Source: an uncultured Clostridia bacterium (lineage in GTDB: Bacteria > Bacillota > Clostridia > Oscillospirales > Oscillospiraceae). From it: DNA of 64,000 nucleotides. The notes under the pieces were generated by a model. That model was given only the letters and a program-made list of their open reading frames with translations, made no database searches and was not told where the DNA came from. The stretch lies in contig CANPBB010000003.1 of assembly GCA_947572235.1 (NCBI GenBank), positions 1 to 64,000 of the forward strand, written 5' to 3'. Each line of letters opens with the position of its first letter. The stretch's first letter is position 1. Both the position numbers and the translations under genes were made by a program. Shown here piece after piece: positions 57,676 through 64,000 of the stretch.

Positions 57676-58818
57676 ATGCTGCAATCCATCCGTTCTCTGC
57701 TGAAAAAAGTGGACCTCGTCCTGCTGACCCTCTGCGTGGGGGCCACCTGCTATGGGATTCTGCTCATCGCCAGCGCCACCCATTATACCGGTGACCTGCA
57801 CAATGTGATTGTCCAAGCGGCGGCTATGGTCATTGGGCTGGTGCTCTACTTTATCTTCTCCATCATCGACATCGAGTACTATTTTGAGAAGTGGTGGCTG
57901 TTTTTTGCCTTCGATATTGGCCTGATCCTCCTGCTGAAGACACCTTGGGGCGTGGGAAAGTATGGGAATCTCTCTTGGCTTGATATTCCTTTTTTCCCAA
58001 TGATGCTCCAGCCCGCGGAGATTGTGAAGCTGCCCTTCACCATCCTCTTGGCCAAGCAGATGGCTTGGTTTCGGGAGAACCGGCAGATGCGGGGGCTGGA
58101 CTCCCTGTTCTGGCCGGCGGCCCACGCCGGGTTCATGTTTATCTTCATCTATGTGATCTCCTCCGACGCGGGCAGCGCTATGGTCTATCTGGTGATCTAT
58201 GCCGGCATGGCCTTCGCCGCGGGCCTTCCTTGGTACTGGTTCGCCGCGGGCTTCGGCAGCATGGGCTTGGGGGTGCTGCTCTTAGTGATCTATGACAAGG
58301 TGCCCAGCCACATGATGAAGCGTTTTCTGGTCCTCTTTGACCACAGCTATGAGCCCCGGGGCGTGGGCTGGCAGCAGACCCGGGGCCTTATGGCCTTGGG
58401 CAGCGGCGGTGTCTTTGGACAAGGACTGTTCCAAGGCATTCAGACCCAGTCCAGCCTCAGGGAGGCCCTCCCCGAGCGGGAGACGGACTTCATCTTCTGC
58501 GTAGCCGGGGAAGAGCTGGGCATGGTCGGCTGTATGGCCATCGTTATTATTGAGGCCCTGATCATCTACCGCTGTTTCCAGACTGCCCGTGTGGCCAAGA
58601 CCACCATGGGTTCCTACATCTGTGTAGGGCTTGCTTCCATGCTGATGATTCAGACTATTGAGAACATCGGCATGTGTCTGTTCGTCATGCCGGTGATCGG
58701 CCTGACACTGCCCTTCTTCAGCTCCGGCGGCAGCTCCATCGTGACCATGTTTGCCGCCATGGGCGTTATCTCCGGAGTGCGAAAACGGATGCTGCCGGAG
58801 TGGCTTCGGCATGGATAA
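57676..58818 (+). CDS. SEDS-family peptidoglycan polymerase (FtsW/RodA/SpoVE)
   Basis: The 380-residue protein has about ten membrane helices and the family motifs EPRGVGWQQTRGLMALGSGGVFGQGL, LPERETDFIFCVAGEELGMVG and LPFFSSGGSSIVTMFAAMGVI. SEDS proteins polymerise lipid II together with a class B penicillin-binding protein. The name cannot be settled: the length and the lone gene with its own promoter resemble RodA, but SpoVE or FtsW are possible. ATG at 57676 follows AAAGAGGA. No PBP gene is adjacent. Confidence 0.9.
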   Translation: MLQSIRSLLKKVDLVLLTLCVGATCYGILLIASATHYTGDLHNVIVQAAAMVIGLVLYFIFSIIDIEYYFEKWWLFFAFDIGLILLLKTPWGVGKYGNLSWLDIPFFPMMLQPAEIVKLPFTILLAKQMAWFRENRQMRGLDSLFWPAAHAGFMFIFIYVISSDAGSAMVYLVIYAGMAFAAGLPWYWFAAGFGSMGLGVLLLVIYDKVPSHMMKRFLVLFDHSYEPRGVGWQQTRGLMALGSGGVFGQGLFQGIQTQSSLREALPERETDFIFCVAGEELGMVGCMAIVIIEALIIYRCFQTARVAKTTMGSYICVGLASMLMIQTIENIGMCLFVMPVIGLTLPFFSSGGSSIVTMFAAMGVISGVRKRMLPEWLRHG

Positions 58819-58827
58819 AGGACGCGA

Positions 58828-58856
58828 AAGCGCCGCCGGCTCTGCCGGCGGCGCTT
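58828..58856. terminator. Hairpin between the SEDS gene and dapH
   Basis: AAGCGCCGCCGGC / GCCGGCGGCGCTT with a TCT loop between two convergent genes. T-tracts are poor on both sides, so termination efficiency is uncertain. Confidence 0.6.
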
Positions 58857-58888
58857 GTTGGCTTTATTGGCGGTGCTTAGTGCGCTTG

Positions 58889-59584
58889 TTATAGGTTGCG
58901 GAGGGTGTCCTGCAGGGCGGTTTTCAGGGTGGTGCCCTCGTCCTTCATCTTGATCACCCGGGCGGGGCAGCCGGCTACTACGGCACCTGCCGGGACATCC
59001 TCGATAACCACTGCGCCGGCGGCTACCACGGCGCCCTCGCCGATGTGGACGCCCTCGATGACTACCGCGTTGGCGCCGATGAGGACATTGTCCTCCACAA
59101 TCACCGGCGTAGCGCTGGCGGGCTCAATGACGCCGGCTAAGACCGCGCCGGCTCCCACGTGGCAGCGGGCACCTACGGTGGCGCGGCCGCCTAAGACCGC
59201 GCCCATGTCGATCATGGTCCCCGGGCCTACCACCGCGCCGATGTTCAGTATAGCCCCCATCATGATCACCGCCGTCTCGCCGATAGTGACTTGCTCCCGG
59301 ATGATGGCTCCCGGCTCAATGCGGGCGCTGATGCTTTTCAGGTCCAGAAGGGGGATGGCGCTGTTGCGCCGGTCGTTCTCAATCTCTATGTCGGCGATGC
59401 GCTCGGCATTGGCGGATAGGATGGGGCCCAAGTCCCGCCAGTCGCCGAAGATCACCTTGCTCCGGCCCTCGCCAAAGACCTTGGCGGCGCCGTAGTCGAT
59501 GGGGGAACGCTCGTTGACATATACCTTCACCGGGGTCTTTTTCTCCGCGCCGCCGATATAGGCAATAATTTCCTCCGCGGTCAT
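58889..59584 (-). CDS. dapH: Tetrahydrodipicolinate N-acetyltransferase DapH
   Basis: The 231-residue left-handed beta-helix acetyltransferase acetylates tetrahydrodipicolinate in the acetylase branch of lysine synthesis. The N-terminal [21 protein letters not shown] and the hexapeptide repeats from about 90 ([40 protein letters not shown]) fit DapH and not the succinylating DapD. ATG at 59584 overlaps the dapB stop. Its partner deacetylase is encoded at 62416 on the other strand. Confidence 0.93.
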   Translation of the reverse strand: MTAEEIIAYIGGAEKKTPVKVYVNERSPIDYGAAKVFGEGRSKVIFGDWRDLGPILSANAERIADIEIENDRRNSAIPLLDLKSISARIEPGAIIREQVTIGETAVIMMGAILNIGAVVGPGTMIDMGAVLGGRATVGARCHVGAGAVLAGVIEPASATPVIVEDNVLIGANAVVIEGVHIGEGAVVAAGAVVIEDVPAGAVVAGCPARVIKMKDEGTTLKTALQDTLRNL

Positions 59585-60309
59585 CACAGTGCTCCACCTC
59601 CAAATAAGAGTTCTTGCAGATCATAACGGCCTTTGGGCATCTTGGATAGCTTCCGGGCCATGTGCAGCGCGCCGTTGACGAAGATCTGGCGGGAGGTGGC
59701 CCGGTGGCGGATCTCCAAGATCTCGTCCACACCGAAGAAGCTCACTGTGTGCTCCCCGGCCACCGTGCCGCCCCGGAGGGCGTGGATGCCGATCTCGCGC
59801 CCCCCTCGCTTACCGCAGAGACCCTCCCGGCCGTACACCGGCGTCAGCTCACCGGCGGGGTCGATGGCTTGGAGGAGGAGCTTGGCGGTACCGCTGGGGG
59901 CGTCTACCTTCTGGTTGTGGTGGGTCTCCGTCATCTCAATGTCGAAGTCCGGCTTCAGCACATCGCTGATCTGCCGCAGCACCCGGGCAAAGACGGCGAT
60001 GCCCACGGAGTAGTTGGCGCTGTAGAGCACCGGGGCGAACTGCCCTAGGTCCGTGAGGAGCTGCTGGTCCTCCTCGGTGAGGCCGGTGGTGCCGGAGAGG
60101 TAGGGGGTACCGGTGCGGCGGACGTAGTCTGCGGCGGCGGGGAGTACGGCGGGGCTGGAGAAGTCCATCGCCACATCCGCCGCCGGCAGCGTGGAGAGAT
60201 CGCACAGGTTGTTGATGTCCACGGCCCCCGCAATGCGGTCCCCGGCGGACAGGGCGGTCTGCTCAATGAGCTGCCCCATACGGCCGTGGCCGATCAGTAA
60301 GATGTCCAT
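59584..60309 (-). CDS. dapB: 4-hydroxy-tetrahydrodipicolinate reductase
   Basis: The 241-residue NAD(P)H-dependent reductase has the nucleotide-binding start [15 protein letters not shown], the catalytic region [20 protein letters not shown] with the histidine pair and lysine, and the C-terminal [26 protein letters not shown] strand. It converts the DapA product to tetrahydrodipicolinate. The start at 60309 follows AGGAGG; upstream in-frame sequence is intergenic. It is slightly shorter than E. coli DapB, as usual in Firmicutes. Confidence 0.94.
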   Translation of the reverse strand: MDILLIGHGRMGQLIEQTALSAGDRIAGAVDINNLCDLSTLPAADVAMDFSSPAVLPAAADYVRRTGTPYLSGTTGLTEEDQQLLTDLGQFAPVLYSANYSVGIAVFARVLRQISDVLKPDFDIEMTETHHNQKVDAPSGTAKLLLQAIDPAGELTPVYGREGLCGKRGGREIGIHALRGGTVAGEHTVSFFGVDEILEIRHRATSRQIFVNGALHMARKLSKMPKGRYDLQELLFGGGAL

Positions 60310-60391
60310 AGAAGCCTCCTCTTGTCTATAGATATGAACAAAAATCAAATGTAGAAGCCCCCACCGCCCAATTGTCAACCCCCAAGAAAAG

Positions 60392-60548
60392 CCCCCGGCA
60401 GGGTTTCGCGCCCGCAGGCGCGAAATCAATTCAAAAACACCTCTCGCGGAGCGAGCGTCGAGCCTTTGGACCTCCCGCAGGGAGGTCCAAGGGAGAGGCG
60501 CAGAGCGCAGCGCAATCCCCCTCGCTTGAAATCCGCAGATTTCAAGCG
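60392..60548 (+). repeat. Mosaic hairpin repeat, copy D, overlapping the eamA stop
   Basis: In plus orientation: H1 (60404-60425, TTTCGCGCC / GGCGCGAAA), tag CTCGCGGAG near 60443, a GGACCTCCC / GGGAGGTCC hairpin (about 60469-60490), tag GCAGCGCAATCCCCCTC, and H5 (60523-60548; arms CGCTTGAAATC / GATTTCAAGCG). The stop codon of the eamA-like gene (60542-60544) lies inside the H5 stem. H2 is missing in this copy. It falls between eamA and dapB in the same operon. Confidence 0.8.
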
Positions 60549-60958
60549 AAAGTACAGAGCAGCGTGCCTATGGCGATCAAGGCACAGCCGAGGATTGCCT
60601 TGGGGGTGGGGACCTCTTGGAGGAGCAGGAAGGCTAAGAGCACTGTGATAACCACACTGAGCTTGTCGATGGGAACCACCTTGGATACCTCTCCCAGCTG
60701 CAAGGCCCGGTAGTAGCAGAGCCAAGAGACTCCGGTGGCGAGGCCGGATAGTATCAGAAACAGCCAGCTCCGCCTGGAGATGGCGGCCAGCCCCCCTTGG
60801 GCTCCGGTGAGCAGCACCATGGCCCAAGCCATCACCAGTACCACGGCGGTGCGGATAGCCGTGGACAGATGGGAGTTCACGCCGTCAATCCCCAGCTTGG
60901 CCAAGATGGAGGTCAGCGCGGCAAAGACCGCGGAGCACAGCGCCAGTACCAGCCACAT
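60542..60958 (-). CDS. Half-size EamA/DMT-family transporter
   Basis: The 138-residue membrane protein has five hydrophobic helices (LVLALCSAVFAALTSILAKLGIDGV, STAIRTAVVLVMAWAMVLLTG, SWLFLILSGLATGVSWLCYYRALQLGEVSKVVPIDKLSVVITVLLAFLLL, and the last helix to the end). It is one EamA repeat, so two copies must pair. It lies between dapA and dapB under a lysine riboswitch, which points to transport of lysine, DAP or a related compound, probably export. The stop codon is inside a mosaic repeat hairpin. Confidence 0.88.
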   Translation of the reverse strand: MWLVLALCSAVFAALTSILAKLGIDGVNSHLSTAIRTAVVLVMAWAMVLLTGAQGGLAAISRRSWLFLILSGLATGVSWLCYYRALQLGEVSKVVPIDKLSVVITVLLAFLLLQEVPTPKAILGCALIAIGTLLCTFA

Positions 60959-60989
60959 CCCTTGTCCCCCCTCCTCCTCGACGACAAAA

Positions 60990-61883
60990 TCAGGTGTTCA
61001 GCAGCCCAGCCTTTTGGAGGAGGGCGGCGAGAGCGGCTTGGTGGGGCTCGCTCATCTCGCACAGGGGCAGGCGGAAGGGGCCCATCTCCATGCCCATCAG
61101 GTTCATGGCGGTCTTGACAGGGATGGGATTCACCTCCATGAAAAGGCCGTTGGCGATGGGGAGATAGTGGAGGGCGGTCTGCAGGGCTTTCTGATGGTTT
61201 CCGGAGAGGTAGTCCATCACCATGCCGTGGCAGATTTTGGGCATGATGTTGGCCCAGACGGAGATGACGCCGCTGCCGCCGGCGGCAAGCACCGGGAGAA
61301 TGATGTCGTCGTTGCCGCTCCAGAGGGCGAAGTTCTCATTGACGCAGTGGGCGATTTTCATCACGTAGGACATGTCGCCGCTGGCCTCCTTGATGCCGGC
61401 GATGTTGGGGTGGACGCTGAGCCGCTCCACCACCTCCACCGGGATGGAGCAGCCGGTGCGGCCGGGGACATTGTAGAGGAGGGCGGGCAGATCCACGGTG
61501 TCGGCCACGGCGGTGAAGTGACGGACCATCCCCTCCACGTTGGCCTTGTTGTAGTAGGGGGAGATGAGCAGCAGGCCGTCGGCCCCCAAACGGGCCGCCC
61601 GCTGGCTCTTCTCCACCATGGTCTGGGTGCAGTTGGAACCAGTGCCGGCGATGATGGGTACCCGGCCCGCCGCCGTCTCGATGACGGTGCGGAGGACAGC
61701 GTCGTCCTCTTCGTGGGTCATGGTGGCGGACTCGCCGGTGGTGCCCAAGGCTAAAATGGCGTCGGTTCCTTGGTCGATGTGCCAGTTTACCAGCTCCTGA
61801 ATCTTCTCGAAGTTCACCGAGCCGTCGGCGTGGAAGGGGGTGACGAGGGCGACAACGGAGCCGCGCAGTCCTTGGATGGTCAT
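60990..61883 (-). CDS. dapA: 4-hydroxy-tetrahydrodipicolinate synthase
   Basis: The 297-residue aldolase-type enzyme condenses pyruvate with aspartate semialdehyde, the first committed step to DAP and lysine. Motifs are LGTTGESATMTHEED, LISPYYNK, YNVPGRTG, and the Schiff-base lysine in IAGIKEASGD. ATG at 61883 follows ACAGGAGG. It is the first gene behind the lysine riboswitch and is followed by eamA-dapB-dapH. Confidence 0.96.
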   Translation of the reverse strand: MTIQGLRGSVVALVTPFHADGSVNFEKIQELVNWHIDQGTDAILALGTTGESATMTHEEDDAVLRTVIETAAGRVPIIAGTGSNCTQTMVEKSQRAARLGADGLLLISPYYNKANVEGMVRHFTAVADTVDLPALLYNVPGRTGCSIPVEVVERLSVHPNIAGIKEASGDMSYVMKIAHCVNENFALWSGNDDIILPVLAAGGSGVISVWANIMPKICHGMVMDYLSGNHQKALQTALHYLPIANGLFMEVNPIPVKTAMNLMGMEMGPFRLPLCEMSEPHQAALAALLQKAGLLNT

Positions 61884-61932
61884 AGTAGTGTTCCTCCTGT
61901 TTGTTACTTTCAAAAAATGCAGGTACTTTTGA

Positions 61933-62028
61933 GAAGCTGCCGCTTGGCGGAGCAATCCGCGGCAGAGCTTCCCCGGACCACCAGCCCTCAAATGCAAAGA
62001 GAGCCAGCAGAGGCCCCTCTACTGACTC
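61933..62028 (-). terminator. Riboswitch terminator and second leader hairpin of dapA
   Basis: On the minus strand GAGTCAGTAGAGG and CCTCTGCTGGCTC (62001-62028) form a 13-bp stem with two G-U pairs, followed by TCTTTGCATTT, a weak T-tract. This is the likely expression platform of the aptamer. A second hairpin with GAAGCT and AGCTTC arms (about 61935-61972) follows before the dapA ribosome site. Confidence 0.65.
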
Positions 62029-62075
62029 GACAAACAGACTGCGCAGCGATATTGCTGCCTATTATCGTGAAAGTA

Positions 62076-62236
62076 GATAGCTCAACTGCGGGGGGTTCCC
62101 GCAGACAGTGGCGGAGATATTCTCCCCGTCCCCACCCCGCACGCACACCTGTGTGCGGAGTTCGGCGAAATTGCTGCCGCTGCGATCACAGCCCGTCGGC
62201 TCCCGCAGCTTGGTCGTTTCCGCGCCTCTATCCTGC
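62076..62236 (-). promoter_or_regulatory. Lysine riboswitch (L box) upstream of dapA
   Basis: The minus-strand leader begins GATAGAGGCGCG (62221-62232) and ends GAGCTATC (62076-62083), which pair as helix P1 (GATAG/CTATC). The internal UCGCCGAA element (near 62155-62166) and the P2-P5-like stems with GGGGAGAATATCTCC and CTGCGGGAACCCCCCGCAG match the lysine aptamer layout. Length of about 160 nt is normal. Bound lysine should favour the terminator downstream and lower dapA-eamA-dapB-dapH expression. Confidence 0.85.
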
Positions 62237-62415
62237 TTATCTACACCTTATCATAGATTTTCCCCTGCCGCAATAGGGCAATTTGCAAGAAAAATTGTAT
62301 AGAACACATCTTTATTCCATACCGAAATCGGCAAAATACACAAAAATGAAGCCCTGCCCTGTACAAAGCCTACCTGCCACCGGTATAATGGAGCCACCAA
62401 AGGAGGGGGGAGACC

Positions 62416-63519
62416 ATGGAAAATCGACTGAAAGAGGACCGGCGGGCGCTGCACCGGATCCCCGAGCTGGACCGGGAGCTGCCGGAGACACTGCGCTATG
62501 TTCAAGGGGTGTTGGAGGGGCTGCGCTGTGAGCTCACCATCCCCTGTGAGGGGGGCTTGTGCGCCTATTTCCACCGGGGGCGGGCGGAGACGGCGGCCTT
62601 CCGGGCGGACATGGACGCCCTGCCCATAGAGGAGGCGGGGACGGCGCCCTACCGCTCCCTCCATCCGGGGCGGATGCACGCCTGCGGCCACGATGGACAC
62701 ACCGCTATGCTCCTGGAGCTGGCCCGACGCGTGGAGAAGCGGGAGAACCTGCCTTGGAATGTGCTGCTGATCTTTCAGCCGGCAGAGGAGACCACCGGCG
62801 GGGCGGAGGCCATCTGTGAGAGCGGCGTACTGGAGCGGTATCACGCGGCCCGGATCTTCGGGCTCCACCTGTGGCCCGGACTGCCGGCGGGTACTCTCTG
62901 GACCCGTCCGGGGCCGCTGATGGCTAAGAACAGCGAGGTCAATATTGAGATCACCGGGCGGAGCGTCCACATCACCAAGGCGTCGCAGGGGGCGGACGCC
63001 CTGTGGGCCGGCACGGAGCTGGTACGGCGGATCTACGCCATGGCGGCGGAGGAACTGCCGCCGGAGGAGCTCAGAGTCCTCCGCTTCGGCCACATGACCA
63101 GCGGCACCGTCCGTAACGCCCTCAGTGCCCGGACGGTGATAGAGGGCACGCTTCGCGTGTTCTCTATGGAGACCTTCCATCTCCTCCGCCGCCGGATGGA
63201 GGAGATCGCCGGCGCGGTGGAGGAGGAGACCGGCTGTACCGTGGTCCTCCGCCTGAGCCGCGGCTATCCCCCGGTGTGCAACGATGCCGCCTTGGTCCGG
63301 ACCATCCGGAACAAGCTGGGGGAGGATGCGGTAAGGCTTCTCCCGACGCCGGAGCTGACGGCGGAGGACTTCTCCTTCTACCAGCAGCGTCTGCCCGGGG
63401 TATTCTGCTTCTTAGGCGTGGGGGACACCCCGCCCCTCCACGCCGCCGACTTCGACTTCGACGAGGCGGTCTTGGCGCATGGGGCTGCCTTTTTCGAGAG
63501 CCTCCTTTTATCAGAGTAA
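62416..63519 (+). CDS. M20 amidohydrolase, probable N-acetyl-diaminopimelate deacetylase
   Basis: The 367-residue zinc peptidase of family M20D has the metal-binding motif MHACGHDGHTAMLLELA (about 95-111), the acidic pair in QPAEETTGGAE, and a dimerisation domain in the middle. The family contains hippurate, indole-acetyl-amino-acid and N-acetyl-DAP deacetylases. Its position divergent from dapA-dapB-dapH, of which DapH makes the acetylated substrate, makes N-acetyl-L,L-DAP deacetylase (YkuR type) most likely. ATG at 62416 follows AAAGGAGGGGG. A TATAAT at 62384-62389 marks its promoter. Confidence 0.85.
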   Translation: MENRLKEDRRALHRIPELDRELPETLRYVQGVLEGLRCELTIPCEGGLCAYFHRGRAETAAFRADMDALPIEEAGTAPYRSLHPGRMHACGHDGHTAMLLELARRVEKRENLPWNVLLIFQPAEETTGGAEAICESGVLERYHAARIFGLHLWPGLPAGTLWTRPGPLMAKNSEVNIEITGRSVHITKASQGADALWAGTELVRRIYAMAAEELPPEELRVLRFGHMTSGTVRNALSARTVIEGTLRVFSMETFHLLRRRMEEIAGAVEEETGCTVVLRLSRGYPPVCNDAALVRTIRNKLGEDAVRLLPTPELTAEDFSFYQQRLPGVFCFLGVGDTPPLHAADFDFDEAVLAHGAAFFESLLLSE

Positions 63520-63571
63520 TGGGTTGAGAGTGGGAATTTTTATCCCCCTTATCTTCGCTCTCCACTCTCAC

Positions 63572-63600
63572 TTGACAGTGCGGCGCGGCTGCGGTACAAT
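63572..63600 (+). promoter_or_regulatory. Promoter of the ArsR gene
   Basis: TTGACA (63572-63577), 17 bp, TACAAT (63595-63600). The A/T-rich ATAGATTATAGTCGATAG segment (about 63605-63622) right after it has partial dyad symmetry (ATAGATTATAGTC) and could be the autoregulatory operator. Confidence 0.75.
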
Positions 63601-63635
63601 GATCAATAGATTATAGTCGATAGGAGGGCGGTACC

Positions 63636-63941
63636 ATGGAGCTGGCAGAGGCGTCGGCGATTTGCAGAGTGCTCAGCGATCCCCATCGGCTGGTGATTTT
63701 GGAGCAGCTGATGGAGCGGGAGCAGTGCGGCAGTGAGCTGCTGAAAAATTTTACCTTCAGTCAGCCTACCCTGTCCCACCACATGAAGATCATGGTGGAG
63801 GGAGGTCTGGTGACAGAGCGCAGGGAGGGCAAGCGTACCTACTACGGCGTGGAGCGCCGCGTCTGGGACGAGTTTATGCTGGTGCTGGATGGTCTTAACG
63901 CGGATAACTACTGGGGAGAGAGCAAAAAAGAGGAGGCGTGA
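63636..63941 (+). CDS. ArsR-family transcriptional regulator
   Basis: The 101-residue winged-helix protein has the ArsR layout: CRVLSDPHRLVILEQLMEREQCGSELLKNFTFSQPTLSHHMKIMVEGGLVTERREGKRTYYGV. The usual alpha-3 metal motif ELCVCDL is only partly present (a single cysteine, CGSELL), so classical As/Cd sensing by the CxC pair is unlikely. Target genes are not in the window and may lie downstream. ATG at 63636 follows AGGAGGG. Confidence 0.9.
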   Translation: MELAEASAICRVLSDPHRLVILEQLMEREQCGSELLKNFTFSQPTLSHHMKIMVEGGLVTERREGKRTYYGVERRVWDEFMLVLDGLNADNYWGESKKEEA

Positions 63942-63963
63942 TGTATCACGTCTCCTCTTTTTT
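63924..63963 (+). terminator. Terminator overlapping the end of the ArsR gene
   Basis: A 19-bp stem, AAAAAAGAGGAGGCGTGAT with ATCACGTCTCCTCTTTTTT (one G-U), includes the last codons and the stop. The T-tract follows on the plus strand. Confidence 0.85.
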
Positions 63964-64000
63964 GGGCAGGGGCTGCTATTTTGTCGCCTCCGGGGGGCAG

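Overview
The window looks like chromosome of a high-GC, spore-forming Clostridia member, probably of the Oscillospiraceae / Flavonifractor-Pseudoflavonifractor-Lawsonibacter type. The pointers are the GC-rich coding sequence, a SpoIIID regulator, a short HisG paired with HisZ, class II GalT, the Prp protease with N-terminally extended L27, the acetyl-DAP route (DapH plus an M20 deacetylase), and many palindromic intergenic repeats. The placement is inference from gene content, since no rRNA or marker comparison was possible. I saw no tRNA, rRNA, CRISPR array, insertion sequence or prophage.

Layout. 0.1-3.3 kb: a BlaI/BlaR1-like regulatory pair with two dyad operators, then a SLOG protein divergent from an XRE regulator. 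3.6-7.5 kb: the Leloir operon galK-galT-galE (minus). 7.7-9.5 kb: a KdpDE-like two-component pair. 9.8-19.3 kb: a histidine operon, yerC/hisR-hisZ-G-D-C-B-H-A-F-IE, with a PHP-type histidinol phosphatase downstream, which appears to cover the dedicated pathway. 19.4-26.7 kb: mixed housekeeping genes (Dabb, DUF4132, HAD, Smr, Nudix, XRE plus membrane protein, radical SAM). 26.7-28.0 kb: a gene-free repeat block. 28.0-30.5 kb: a phosphodiesterase and NTF2-like proteins. 31-36 kb: a complete branched-chain amino acid ABC transporter, livJHMGF. 36-43 kb: hydrolase, WYL regulator, spoIIID, Cys/His-rich secreted proteins, LCP, SLH-transglutaminase, cupin. 43-47 kb: tex and a DUF1846 gene. 47.3-54.8 kb: a dlt-like cell-envelope acylation operon. 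54.8-55.6 kb: an AT-rich immunity gene with a possible toxin remnant. 55.7-56.7 kb: rplU-prp-rpmA. 57.7 kb: a SEDS protein. 58.9-63.5 kb: dapA-eamA-dapB-dapH behind a lysine riboswitch, divergent from an M20 deacetylase. 63.6 kb: an ArsR regulator.

The most interesting system is the 47.3-54.8 kb operon. It encodes a 1019-residue lipoprotein with FG-GAP/VCBS-type repeats, a DltA-like adenylating enzyme, a GNAT acetyltransferase, a DltC-like carrier protein, a DltB-like MBOAT, a DltD-like SGNH protein, and a 47-residue single-helix peptide ending in a DltX-like Phe-Ile-Tyr motif. All the chemistry needed to activate a small acid (probably an amino acid), carry it on a phosphopantetheine arm and move it across the membrane is present. 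The gene order, the GNAT and the large lipoprotein are not those of a standard dlt locus, so the product may be an acylated glycopolymer other than classical lipoteichoic acid.

The second main observation is non-coding. At least five gene 3' ends carry a mosaic of short hairpin modules (1-125, 3405-3567, 18160-18430, 45385-45513, 60392-60548). Copies differ by compensatory base-pair changes. A longer element of about 350 bp with a conserved nested stem occurs twice, at 27036-27385 (+) and 57005-57372 (-), each near a palindrome of the GTAGGGGCG family. These look like selected RNA structures, not random intergenic DNA.
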